Source: Hoyosella subflava DQS3-9A1
Lineage (GTDB): Bacteria; Actinomycetota; Actinomycetes; Mycobacteriales; Mycobacteriaceae
Reading direction: 5' to 3'
Assembly: GCF_000214175.1 (NCBI RefSeq)
Contig: NC_015564.1
Location: forward strand, 806,001-870,000
DNA length: 64,000 nucleotides
The notes below the pieces were generated by a model, which ran no database searches, was not told the origin of the DNA, and saw nothing but the letters and a program-made list of their open reading frames with translations. Positions 52,342 through 60,994 of this stretch are shown here, piece after piece (position 1 is the first letter of the stretch; each line of letters opens with the position of its first letter). Made by a program: the position numbers and the translations under genes.

Positions 52342-52811
52342 AAGCCGCCGTTATAGTTGCGTCCACTCGGGCAGCGGAAGGGGTCTACGCGGATCGCACG
52401 GGTCCGGTGATCACGGAGTGGCTACTGGGCCGCGGCTTCGCTGTGGACGACCCGGTTGTCGTGCCAGATGGTGAGGCGGTCGGTGAGGCAATGCGTTCGG
52501 CGCTCACCCAAGGCTGCGGGGTCATTCTCACGACCGGCGGTACTGGCCTCACCCCAAACGACGTCACGCCCCAGCAGACTGCGGAGTTGCTCGACTACGA
52601 GATTCCAGGAGTTGCGGAGGCGATCCGCCGCGCCGGTGTCGCCAAGGTGCCCACAGCCATTTTGTCGCGGGGCCTCGCTGGCGTATCGGGCCACGCCCTG
52701 ATCGTCAACCTCCCCGGCTCGCGGGGTGGTGTCAGCGACGGCCTTTGCGTTCTCGACGGGATCCTTGAGCACGCGCTCGACCAGATCAAAGGTGGCGGAC
52801 ATGGCGACTGA
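52338..52811 (+). CDS. mog: Molybdopterin adenylyltransferase (MoaB/Mog family)
   Basis: A 157-residue enzyme with the [17 protein letters not shown] motif near residue 67 and LPGSRGGV near residue 130, both family-defining. It activates molybdopterin by AMP transfer before molybdate insertion. The GTG at 52338 is chosen because it overlaps the moaC stop and follows GGTGGGAG. It overlaps moaE by 11 bases. Confidence 0.92.
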   Translation: MKAAVIVASTRAAEGVYADRTGPVITEWLLGRGFAVDDPVVVPDGEAVGEAMRSALTQGCGVILTTGGTGLTPNDVTPQQTAELLDYEIPGVAEAIRRAGVAKVPTAILSRGLAGVSGHALIVNLPGSRGGVSDGLCVLDGILEHALDQIKGGGHGD

Positions 52812-53277
52812 GAACCATTGCTGTTCGGGGCGTCAAGGACCCCTCGACCACACGCCTGACGTTCGCCGGGCGGCGGTGACTGAGGCGCGTCTCGACGTCA
52901 CCGAACATGAGGCGCTCGTTGCTGACTCTGCTGCTGGCGCGGTCGTGAGTTTCGCGGGAGTCGTGCGCGACCATGATGGTGGTAAAGAGGTAGCACGTCT
53001 CGAATACTCCGCCCATCCCACCGCAGGTGCGGTGGTGGAACAGGTTGCCGCGGATGTCGCGGCGAACGCGCGGGGAGTGCGCGCCATTGCCGTCAGCCAT
53101 CGTGTCGGCCCACTCGAGATCGGTGATGCTGCACTGGTGTGCGCCGTCGCGGCCGACCACCGGGCCGAGGCGTTTTCGACGTGCGCGGAACTCGTTGAGC
53201 AGATCAAAGCGCAACTCCCGGTGTGGAAGCGCCAAGAGTTTCCCGACGGCACCGACGAATGGGTCGGCTGCGCGTAA
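52801..53277 (+). CDS. moaE: Molybdopterin synthase catalytic subunit
   Basis: A 158-residue MoaE with [23 protein letters not shown] (near residue 95) and the [16 protein letters not shown] segment that contains the active-site Lys. With MoaD it inserts two dithiolene sulfurs into cPMP. ATG 52801 lies inside the end of mog. The MoaD partner is encoded about 4 kb away at 57591. The N-terminal 45 residues are less conserved and carry two adjacent Cys. Confidence 0.93.
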   Translation: MATENHCCSGRQGPLDHTPDVRRAAVTEARLDVTEHEALVADSAAGAVVSFAGVVRDHDGGKEVARLEYSAHPTAGAVVEQVAADVAANARGVRAIAVSHRVGPLEIGDAALVCAVAADHRAEAFSTCAELVEQIKAQLPVWKRQEFPDGTDEWVGCA

Positions 53278-53318
53278 CCCAGGCTTGTGCCGCTGAAGCT
53301 TTCTTGCCACAGTGAATT

Positions 53319-54512
53319 GTGTTTGTCAGCGCGCCTTCTGGTGCAGCAGAGTCTGAAACTAGCGGCATCCCAGTCGAGGTGGTGTACGCCCCTATCCGCA
53401 GGCTGTACGACGGTGTGCTGACGGCAGTCGATGTTCAGTTGCGCGGACCCGCCGGGAGCACGCTCGCCGCGCCTCGTGCCCTACGCGAAGCGGCGCGGTC
53501 TATGCAGGAAACTAAAGCTCTCGACACGATCAAGCTGTCGACGGGGCTAGTGGCCACTGAAGTCCCGGTGCTGTTCACCATTGACCTCGATGCGCCGCCA
53601 GCCACTGCGCTGCCCCCCACAGCGCACCAGGTCGTCACGATTACGCACGACGCGTTCAGTGCCCACCCCGCTCAAGCGTTACGAGCTGTGACCGCTGCGC
53701 GGAGCGACGGTCGTCTCGTTGCGCTTGATTCGGTTGGTTCGACGCCCCGATCGCTCGCTCTGCTCCCGCTTCTTGAACCGGACATCGTGATCCTGTCCCC
53801 GGACCTCATCCATCGACGGCCCGACCCCGATATTTCGCGAGCGGTTCACGGCATAGCCAGCTGTGCGGAGCTGCGTGGCGCGGTCATCATCGCGGACGGC
53901 GTGGATTCCGAGACGCAGCGGCGGCGCGCCGCCGCAATCGGAGCGGCATATGGGATGGGGGAGCTGTATCCACCGGTTTCCGCGCTGCCGCAGCTCAACT
54001 CGGAAGCGTGTGCGCCGTTGGCGTTTCCGGCTGGCGGTGATCCGAACCCGCCCAGCCGAACACCGTACGAAATCGTGTCGGAATTTAGGACGCCGCTGCG
54101 CAGCGCCAAACAGCTTCTGATCGAGATGAGTATCGGGCTCGAGTCGCTGGCCGCAGGTATCGGGGCGGAAGCGTTATGCCTGGGCACATTCCAGCACGCG
54201 GCGAACTTCACGCCGAAGACCGCGTCACGCTGGCAGAATCTCGGTCGGCGAGTCGCCTTCGCGGGGGTTTACGGCGCTGGTATGGGACTCTTCGCGGAGC
54301 ACGGAGTGCACCGCGCCCCACTCGATCCGAATGATCCACTCGTCGACGAGTGGAACGTGATCGTACTCTCGCCCCACTTCGCCTGCGTGCTGAGTGCGCT
54401 GGACCTGCACCGTGATGGCGCAGAACGCGACCGAGAATTCGATTACATCGTGACCTACGACCGTGAAGTTGTGGCGCGGTGCGCGCGAGCAGTCCTGGAA
54501 CGCTTCGACTGA
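53319..54512 (+). CDS. Degenerate EAL plus DICT-domain sensor protein
   Basis: A 397-residue protein. The N-terminal 230 residues resemble an EAL (c-di-GMP phosphodiesterase) fold: VVYAPIRRLYDGVLTAVDVQLRG where EAL enzymes have Y-P-I...E-A-L-L-R, and ADGVDSETQRRRAAAIGAAYGMGELY where they have the Q-G-Y-Y/F-x-x-P end. The catalytic Glu of EAL is replaced, so c-di-GMP cleavage is unlikely. The C-terminal 150 residues (EFRTPLRSAKQLLIEMSIGLE, then LSPHFACVLSALDL) match the DICT sensory domain. A role as a c-di-GMP- or light-related binding switch is inferred. A STAS protein is encoded convergently next to it. Confidence 0.72.
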   Translation: MFVSAPSGAAESETSGIPVEVVYAPIRRLYDGVLTAVDVQLRGPAGSTLAAPRALREAARSMQETKALDTIKLSTGLVATEVPVLFTIDLDAPPATALPPTAHQVVTITHDAFSAHPAQALRAVTAARSDGRLVALDSVGSTPRSLALLPLLEPDIVILSPDLIHRRPDPDISRAVHGIASCAELRGAVIIADGVDSETQRRRAAAIGAAYGMGELYPPVSALPQLNSEACAPLAFPAGGDPNPPSRTPYEIVSEFRTPLRSAKQLLIEMSIGLESLAAGIGAEALCLGTFQHAANFTPKTASRWQNLGRRVAFAGVYGAGMGLFAEHGVHRAPLDPNDPLVDEWNVIVLSPHFACVLSALDLHRDGAERDREFDYIVTYDREVVARCARAVLERFD

Positions 54513-54531
54513 CCGCCGCACTGCGTTCGTG

Positions 54532-54927
54532 CTACTGGGCGATCAGCGCGAGCCGCCGACGAGAGGCGTTCGGGCTCTCTGCGGCCTCAGGAAGGTCGTG
54601 ACGCACAGTGATGGGGCTGCGACGACTCGTCAGCGCGAACATGTCTCTCAAGTGTTCGCCGGCGATCACCGTGACTGACGTGTTCCGGAAAGCCGAGCGC
54701 CGGTTCAGTTCCGTCAGCGCACGGACCGCCGAGATAGAGCAGAAATGAATGCGGCGCATATCGATGAACAGCTGATCGGTGCCGCCGATCAGCGCGAAGG
54801 TATTGAAGAGCCGGGGCAGGGACAGGGCATCGAGCGTGCCGCTGAGTTCCAGCAGTATCGATTCGTCGGCGCGCCGCTCGATCGACAGGTCTAGGTCTTC
54901 GTTCGTGACCGGTTCGATAGCGTTCAT
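54532..54927 (-). CDS. STAS-domain (anti-anti-sigma-like) protein
   Basis: A 131-residue STAS protein with LSGTLDALSLPRLFNTF near residue 28 and FIDMRRIHFCSISAVRALTEL near residue 55, where Ser in the F-C-S-I-S segment is the position phosphorylated in anti-anti-sigma factors. It could bind and release an anti-sigma kinase under stress. No RsbW-type kinase or sigma gene is adjacent. The C-terminal 20 residues are basic and variable. Confidence 0.82.
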   Translation of the reverse strand: MNAIEPVTNEDLDLSIERRADESILLELSGTLDALSLPRLFNTFALIGGTDQLFIDMRRIHFCSISAVRALTELNRRSAFRNTSVTVIAGEHLRDMFALTSRRSPITVRHDLPEAAESPNASRRRLALIAQ

Positions 54928-55118
54928 GGCTGAAAGGTCCCTTCGTGCGGCGTGATCGCGGGCGGGTTACCCGGCGGGGTCCTGCTGTGCACGCCCCTAA
55001 CAATGGTCGGCGAAGGTAACGGGGAAATAACACGAAAAATCACGAATCGATAACTAAATGGACTCAGGGCGGTAACGTCATCGCTGGAGGTCGTGCCGAC
55101 GTCCAGTAAGGCAAGGCT

Positions 55119-56126
55119 CTAGTAGTGCGGTCGCTGAACTAGTTGGTGAATAAAACGCATCTTCTTCAGAACCGGCCCTCGCAGCACGAACGGGTACAGA
55201 TCCGAGTGACCCATCGATCTATTGACCTGGTTGAGCGCCCACGCTAGTGGCAACCACCAGTCGATGATCCGGTTGAAGCCAGCGTCGCCGCTCAGATCAT
55301 TGGTCAGCGACGCACCGGATGGCGCGAATCCGAACGCGGCGGCGGTGTCCAGGGCGTCTCGGATATGCAGGTAATGGGCGAACGTCTCGGCCCAGTCTTC
55401 CGCCGGATGCATCGTCGCGTAGGACGAAACGTAGTTCGCAGACCAGCCGTCTGGGGGGCCATCACGGTAGTGGCGGTTCAGCGCTGCTTGATAGTCAGCA
55501 TTAATGTCACCGAAAAGTGCCTCGTACGTCGCGTGACGGTCCGTCGTGTTGATCAGCACCATCTGGTAGTAGTGGCCGATTTCGTGCCGGAAATGGCCCA
55601 CGAGGGTCCGGTATGGCTCATCCATCTCGACGCGCAGTCGTTCACGGTGCAGATCGTCACCTTCGGCCAGATCCAGCGTGATCAGCCCGCTTGCGTGCCC
55701 AGTGATGACCTTTTCGCCGACGCTGGAGAGCAAGTCGAAGCCGAGTCCACGCTGGGGATCTTCATCGCGGTCAGCGAGTGGCAGTCCCAGCTCGTCAAGC
55801 TCGAGTATCACCCGCCGCTTCGCGGTCTCCGCATTCGCGAACTCCCGAAATAGGGGGTCCTCTTCGTTGGGCCGGGTTCGTGTCAGGGCGCACGACGCGC
55901 ACAGCGGTGACGCTGAGTTTGCAGGCACCAGCCAGTTGCAATGCGCGAGTTTGCGATTAGCGCAACGAACCCACTCGGCATCCTTAATCCGTGTGGCACC
56001 GGACTCTTCGAGGGTTACCAAGGAGCGGCTCGGCAGATGGAGGCCGAGGTAGCTGCGGCAGCGCAGACACTGGGTGTTCTCGAACGTCAGCCGCTGGCCG
56101 CAGGTGCGGCAGAGGAAGTCACGCAT
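55119..56126 (-). CDS. Zinc-binding metallopeptidase family protein
   Basis: A 335-residue protein. An N-terminal double zinc ribbon has Cys pairs in FLCRTCG, CLRCRS, an ANRKLAHCNW segment and LCASCAL (residues 6-80). HFRHEIGHYY (residue 180 region) is a HExxH-type zincin motif, followed by an extended Glu in AEDWAETFAHYLHI. This domain order matches the putative zinc-binding metallo-peptidase family (COG4307-like). It is cytoplasmic, with no signal peptide. The substrate is unknown. It is transcribed leftward, with the DUF2277 gene just upstream. Confidence 0.8.
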   Translation of the reverse strand: MRDFLCRTCGQRLTFENTQCLRCRSYLGLHLPSRSLVTLEESGATRIKDAEWVRCANRKLAHCNWLVPANSASPLCASCALTRTRPNEEDPLFREFANAETAKRRVILELDELGLPLADRDEDPQRGLGFDLLSSVGEKVITGHASGLITLDLAEGDDLHRERLRVEMDEPYRTLVGHFRHEIGHYYQMVLINTTDRHATYEALFGDINADYQAALNRHYRDGPPDGWSANYVSSYATMHPAEDWAETFAHYLHIRDALDTAAAFGFAPSGASLTNDLSGDAGFNRIIDWWLPLAWALNQVNRSMGHSDLYPFVLRGPVLKKMRFIHQLVQRPHY

Positions 56127-56141
56127 GTGACAGGCGCCCGC

Positions 56142-56408
56142 TCACCCTTGGTGCAGTCGTGCGATGACCTCTGGCCGCCGCAACGGTGGCACTGTAGGCG
56201 GGGGCTGCTTGCGGGCGGGGAGCTGTTCCAGCAGGCGCGTCGTCGCTGCTGCGACATCCGCGACAGCCGCGTCGAACGCTTCTCGGGTGGTGTCCGACAC
56301 TTTGGAAATACCTGCCACTTTGCGGACGTACTGGACTGCCGCGGCCTGGATCTCCTCCTGTGTCGCTGGGGGTTCGAGCCCGCGCAGCACGGTGATATTT
56401 CGGCACAT
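56142..56408 (-). CDS. DUF2277-family protein
   Basis: An 88-residue protein starting MCRNITVLRGLEPPATQEEI, then YVRKVAGISK, matching the DUF2277 family, which shares the MCRNI start and the Tyr-Val-Arg-Lys segment. ATG 56408 is chosen for that conserved start; the longer frame has no support. It lies 15 bases ahead of the metallopeptidase gene. The C-terminal 30 residues are Pro/Arg-rich. The function is unknown. Confidence 0.8.
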   Translation of the reverse strand: MCRNITVLRGLEPPATQEEIQAAAVQYVRKVAGISKVSDTTREAFDAAVADVAAATTRLLEQLPARKQPPPTVPPLRRPEVIARLHQG

Positions 56409-56559
56409 ACTCCAACGGTACGGGGATTCTGCAGCGAGGACGCGTGAACCCCGCACCGAGGGGGGAGTGGTGCGGGGTTTCACACAGCCCCAGTGACACC
56501 GAAGGGGGGAGGGAGGTGCCACCGGGACAGCTATTCAATTGGTATGTGACCCCTGAGGA

Positions 56560-57332
<773 letters not shown>

Positions 57333-57590
57333 CGTGGTGCCGGGGTGGCTGGTTTGCTCAGCCGCGGTAGACGCTACGTTGCGATCGCGGCGTCGTCACC
57401 CCACTCTGTGGTGCGCGTTATTCTTTAAGAATTGATTAATGTACGCGTTAAACTGGGGCAAATTCCCAGCTAGCACCATGAAAAGTACGAAAAGATATCA
57501 TCTCGTTATCGGTTCGTTATGTGACGAGCCTCACCGATTCGGCGACGGTGAGATCTCAAAATTTGAGACAACCTAACCCGCCGGGGCGCG
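57333..57590. promoter_or_regulatory. rpfA promoter region and 3' end of the moaD unit
   Basis: The stretch 57420-57530 is AT-rich and should hold the rpfA promoter. A perfect palindrome, TCTCAAA-TTTGAGA with one shared central A, lies at 57553-57567, just after the moaD stop. CACCGATTCGGCGACGGTG at 57533-57551 forms an overlapping hairpin that could end moaD transcription. Confidence 0.45.
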
Positions 57591-57839
57591 TCATCCCCCT
57601 GCAAATGGGGGCAAGACGTCCACTGTGGTGCCCTCGCTGATTTCAATGGAGGTGTCCGTTGCAGCCATCTCGTTAATGAGAAACTGGCATTTACCAAGAA
57701 CTCGGGCAAGCTCCGCATTTCGGTCAGAAAGATTGGCAATTAGTTGTGCCAGCGTGGAGCCAGGCTCGATTGTGCACGTTTCTTCAGGCGTGCCCGCGGC
57801 CCTGCCTGCTGCCGCGAAGTAGCGAACCGTAATCGTCAC
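57591..57839 (-). CDS. moaD: Molybdopterin synthase sulfur-carrier subunit
   Basis: An 82-residue beta-grasp protein. It ends VDVLPPFAGG, the diglycine tail that carries the thiocarboxylate. VRYFAAAGRAAG at the start and LIANLSDRNAELARVL fit the MoaD fold. The GTG at 57839 is two bases after the moaA stop, so the two are coupled. It should work with MoaE encoded at 52801. Confidence 0.93.
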   Translation of the reverse strand: MTITVRYFAAAGRAAGTPEETCTIEPGSTLAQLIANLSDRNAELARVLGKCQFLINEMAATDTSIEISEGTTVDVLPPFAGG

Positions 57840-57841
57840 GC

Positions 57842-58951
57842 CTAACCGCCAATCGCACTCATGGACCGGCTTGGCTGAAGGAAGCCGGGATCGTTGATCG
57901 CATGGCCAGGAAGTTTGCGCCACATCGCCTCCCGCCACGCTTGGGCAAGTATTTCATCGCCTTCGGCTCCGTCGGGAACGCCAGCGGCGCCGCGCAGAAG
58001 TGCCCGCAGGTCTGTCTCGCCATGGGAGAACAGGCAGCTGCGAATCTGACCGTCTGCGGTAAGGCGGGTGCGGTCACAGTCGCCGCAGAAAGGCCGCGTG
58101 ACGGAAGCAATAATGCCGACCGTCGCAGGACCGCCGTCGACCAGGAATCGCTCCGCGGGGGCCGAGCCGCGCCGCTCGGCGTGCGGAGAGAGGGTGAAGC
58201 GCTCTGACAGCGAGTGCAATATCTGCTCCGCGGTGATGCAGCCGTCACGCGTCCACCCGTGCCCTGCGTCCAGCGGCATCTGCTCGATGAACCGGAGCTC
58301 ATATCCGTTGTCCAGGCAGAACTGCAAAAGGTCGGCGGCGTCCTTATCGTTGATTCCCGGCTGAAGCACCGCGTTGACCTTGACTGGTGTCAGACCGGCC
58401 TCCGCAGCGGCGGACAGACCAGCCAGCACGTCAGAGAGGCGGTCGCGTCGCGTCAGGGTGTGAAAATTCCGGGAATTGACGGTGTCGAGGGACACGTTCA
58501 CCCGGTCAAGACCGGCAGCCTTCAGGCTGGCGGCTTTGCGGGCCAGTCCAAGCGCGTTGGTTGTGAGAGAGATGTCCGGGCGCGGGGCCAGGGATGCGGT
58601 GTAGGCGACGAGTTCGGTGATACGCGCGTACAAGAGTGGCTCGCCGCCCGTGAAGCGGATCTCCCGCACGCCGAGCATGGTGACGGCGACCCTGATGAGG
58701 CGTTGCAGCTCGCTGACGCTCAGCATGTCCTCGCTGGGCATCCAGTCGAGCCCCTCGGCCGGCATGCAATACGTGCAGCGAAGGTTGCAGCGGTCTGTTA
58801 GCGATACTCGCAAGTCCCGCGCTACCCGACCGAACGAGTCGATGAGCGGCCCCGCGGTAGGTGCTGGTCCCAGGTCGCTGCCCAGGCCGAGTTGGGCAGC
58901 CCGGCTTTCTTCCCGAGCCACCGAGGGAATTCCAAGCCCTACTGCTGACAT
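57842..58951 (-). CDS. moaA: GTP 3',8-cyclase (radical SAM)
   Basis: A 369-residue radical SAM enzyme that starts molybdopterin synthesis. The SAM cluster motif is DRCNLRCTYCMP near residue 53 (CxxxCxxC), and the C-terminal cluster uses Cys residues in FCGDCDRTRLTADGQIRSCL near residue 285. Its N-terminal 38 residues are poorly conserved. It ends in GG and is translationally coupled with moaD. It is placed as in mycobacteria, next to the yccF gene. Confidence 0.95.
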   Translation of the reverse strand: MSAVGLGIPSVAREESRAAQLGLGSDLGPAPTAGPLIDSFGRVARDLRVSLTDRCNLRCTYCMPAEGLDWMPSEDMLSVSELQRLIRVAVTMLGVREIRFTGGEPLLYARITELVAYTASLAPRPDISLTTNALGLARKAASLKAAGLDRVNVSLDTVNSRNFHTLTRRDRLSDVLAGLSAAAEAGLTPVKVNAVLQPGINDKDAADLLQFCLDNGYELRFIEQMPLDAGHGWTRDGCITAEQILHSLSERFTLSPHAERRGSAPAERFLVDGGPATVGIIASVTRPFCGDCDRTRLTADGQIRSCLFSHGETDLRALLRGAAGVPDGAEGDEILAQAWREAMWRKLPGHAINDPGFLQPSRSMSAIGG

Positions 58952-59006
58952 ATCACGCCAGCGTACCTATTCTGGCCGGATTATGCAGAGCGGCCTAACT
59001 GCCTGA

Positions 59007-59447
59007 TCACCGTGGATAGTGGTGCTGTGCCTGGTAGGGGCCAGGGCTGCCCGGATACGGGAATGTGGGCTGATCAGTCGGAACGATCTGTTTCCCGAGC
59101 GGCATCAACGAAATCGGGATCATTTTTAGATTGCCGATTGCGAGGGGGATCCCGATGATTGTTATCGCCTGCAGGAAAGCGGTCACGATGTGACCGAGTG
59201 CGAGCCAGACGCCCGCCACGATCAGCCAAATGATGTTCCCCACGAAGCTCGGCAAGCCCGAGGTGGGCTTGTTGATCACCCGGCTGCCGAACGGCCACAG
59301 TGCGTAGATGGCGATCCGGAACGCGGCGATGCCGAAAGGGATCGTAATGATGAGAATGAGACAGATGATTCCGGCGAGCATGTAGCCCAGGGCGAGCCAG
59401 ATGCCCCCGAACATCAGCCAGATGATGTTGAGAAGGATGCGCAGCAT
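59007..59447 (-). CDS. yccF: YccF-domain inner membrane protein
   Basis: A 146-residue membrane protein with two copies of the YccF repeat: NIIWLMFGGIWLALGYMLAG and NIIWLIVAGVWLALGHIVTA, each followed by a T-I-P-F/G-I-P-L segment. About four transmembrane helices are predicted. A proline-rich tail follows. Its ATG touches the stop of the small membrane protein gene upstream (TAGATG). The function is unknown. Confidence 0.85.
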   Translation of the reverse strand: MLRILLNIIWLMFGGIWLALGYMLAGIICLILIITIPFGIAAFRIAIYALWPFGSRVINKPTSGLPSFVGNIIWLIVAGVWLALGHIVTAFLQAITIIGIPLAIGNLKMIPISLMPLGKQIVPTDQPTFPYPGSPGPYQAQHHYPR

Positions 59448-59708
59448 CTATTTCACCCGCCTGCGCCCGCCGGTCAGCACGGTGGTGAAGAACGCCACGG
59501 TGAGTCCGAGCGGACACAGAAGACTGATGACGTACAGCGCTGTGATCGGGGCGCCGCCCGCGATGTGGATGGCAAAGATGGAAGTGAGCGCGATGACGCC
59601 GATAATGAACAGCGCCATCCCGACCCATAGCGCCACTGTCTCCGCGCGTGAAGAGGGTTCTTGCCGACGCGCGGACCGTGTAGAGGTCACTGCAGATTCC
59701 TGAGCCAC
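59448..59708 (-). CDS. Small membrane protein, 86 residues
   Basis: An 86-residue protein with two transmembrane helices (ALWVGMALFIIGVIALTSIF and YVISLLCPLGLTVAFFTTVL) between a Ser/Arg-rich N-terminus and a basic GGRRRVK C-terminus. The GTG at 59708 is the likely start; no clear ribosome site is visible, so the message may be leaderless. It precedes yccF without a gap, so they form one transcript. The family is not recognised. Confidence 0.6.
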   Translation of the reverse strand: MAQESAVTSTRSARRQEPSSRAETVALWVGMALFIIGVIALTSIFAIHIAGGAPITALYVISLLCPLGLTVAFFTTVLTGGRRRVK

Positions 59709-59820
59709 AGCAACAACGGTACCGCTGTGCTGCCGATGATGACCTACCCGGAGTGCAAGAGTGTGCACCTGATTACACGAATGCGGCAGGTGCGGCGGAG
59801 GCGCTAGGATATAGGCGAGA

Positions 59821-59870
59821 CGCATCCTGCAGTGCGCAGGGTGCGTTCGTGCGTGCATACCCATGCACGC
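59821..59870 (+). promoter_or_regulatory. Double hairpin in the cspB leader
   Basis: CGCATCCTGC pairs with GCAGGGTGCG (59821-59845), and GCGTGCAT pairs perfectly with ATGCACGC around ACCC (59851-59870). Both stand just upstream of the cspB start. Cold-shock genes often have structured leaders that act as RNA thermosensors. Confidence 0.45.
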
Positions 59871-59906
59871 GCTGACGAAGTAGCTAGTGATGAGCGGGTG
59901 ACGAGG

Positions 59907-60314
59907 GTGCCTACCGGCAAGGTCAAGTGGTACGACGCGGAGAAGGGTTTCGGCTTTCTCTCGCAGGACGACGGCGAGGACGTACATGTGCGATCCGCAG
60001 CGTTGCCTTCTGGGGTGGAGTCGCTGAAACCTGGGCAGCGTGTCGAGTTCGGCATGGCTGTGGGCCGTCGCGGACCCCAGGCGCTGAGCGTGAAGGTGCT
60101 CGATCCACTGCCGTCGATACGGCAGGCTGCGCGGAAAGAGGCACCCGTCAAGCGCCGATCTCCCGACGAGTTGCACAGCATGATCGAGGACATGATCAAG
60201 CTCCTCGAAGCATCTGTGCAGCCCTCTTTGGACAAGGGCCGCTACCCGGAGCGCAAGCAGTCGCAACGCCTCGCTGAGGTAATCCGCGCTGTCGCACGCG
60301 AGCTCGACGCTTAG
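59907..60314 (+). CDS. cspB: Cold-shock-domain protein with C-terminal helical extension (CspB)
   Basis: A 135-residue protein. The first 70 residues form a cold-shock domain ([20 protein letters not shown] with the RNP-1-like [14 protein letters not shown] where the classic form has VFVHFS). The C-terminal part ([20 protein letters not shown], then RELDA) is a helical extension as in the longer mycobacterial CspB (Rv0871). The GTG at 59907 is chosen by that homology. It should bind RNA or single-stranded DNA at low temperature. A strong terminator follows. Confidence 0.88.
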   Translation: MPTGKVKWYDAEKGFGFLSQDDGEDVHVRSAALPSGVESLKPGQRVEFGMAVGRRGPQALSVKVLDPLPSIRQAARKEAPVKRRSPDELHSMIEDMIKLLEASVQPSLDKGRYPERKQSQRLAEVIRAVARELDA

Positions 60315-60337
60315 CCGCAGTCGCACACCAAAGAGAC

Positions 60338-60374
60338 GAAGCGGGCCCGGTGAGAAACTCACCGGGCCCGCTTC
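60338..60374. terminator. Bidirectional terminator between cspB and the DUF2771-like gene
   Basis: GAAGCGGGCCCGGTGAG and its complement form a perfect 17-base stem around an AAA loop. It separates two convergent genes. Confidence 0.95.
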
Positions 60375-60388
60375 GTGATTTGTGCGCG

Positions 60389-60988
60389 TCAACGCATGAT
60401 CTGGGTGTGGATCGCCCAGGTCGCGTGCGAGACGATCGACTGCTCTCCGGTAGATGCATCGACAATCCCCATCGGAAGCTTGATTTCGACGATCCGCAGA
60501 GCGAGCCCGTCGTCGTTGAACGTCGGCAGCGAAATCGAGCGGCGTTCACTGGGGCCATGCATGTCGTCGATGACGTCGATCTCCCTGGCCTCGCTGTCTT
60601 CATACAACGCCAGAAGGCTCCACGGTGCGCCAGCGATCTCCTTTGGCAGCGAAATCTGTACGGTCTCGTCTGGACGGATATCGATCAGTGCAGGTTGCCC
60701 CTCCGGATCGCACGTGTCAGCGAAATCGATGGTCGCTTCGATTTCCTGCTCAGGCGAGAGTGGCTGCTGCTGTGCCCAGCGCTGACTAGCCTCGGCCAAT
60801 TTGACGAGGTCGCAGTACTGGAAGGCGTCAACTTCTTTAGCGTTGCCTGCTGAATAGACCGTGAGGTGCGGCCGGTGTGGCTCATCGCCGCGGAAATGTG
60901 CTTGCGCTGCGATCACAGCGGCTACGCCAAGTGCGGATATCACCGCCACGGCAGCCACAATGGCAATGAACTTGCGGGAAACAGGCAT
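60389..60988 (-). CDS. DUF2771-like membrane-anchored protein
   Basis: A 199-residue protein with an N-terminal signal-anchor (residues 8-28, FIAIVAAVAVISALGVAAVI) and an extracytoplasmic domain. A DAFQYCDLV segment near residue 53 and a second Cys in DTCDPEG could form a disulfide. I recall the same arrangement (signal anchor, then Q-x-C-D and P-x-E/D-x-V) from actinobacterial DUF2771 proteins next to an MFS gene. The function is unknown. It lies six bases downstream of the MFS gene, so they form one operon. Confidence 0.68.
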   Translation of the reverse strand: MPVSRKFIAIVAAVAVISALGVAAVIAAQAHFRGDEPHRPHLTVYSAGNAKEVDAFQYCDLVKLAEASQRWAQQQPLSPEQEIEATIDFADTCDPEGQPALIDIRPDETVQISLPKEIAGAPWSLLALYEDSEAREIDVIDDMHGPSERRSISLPTFNDDGLALRIVEIKLPMGIVDASTGEQSIVSHATWAIHTQIMR

Positions 60989-60994
60989 GCGCAG

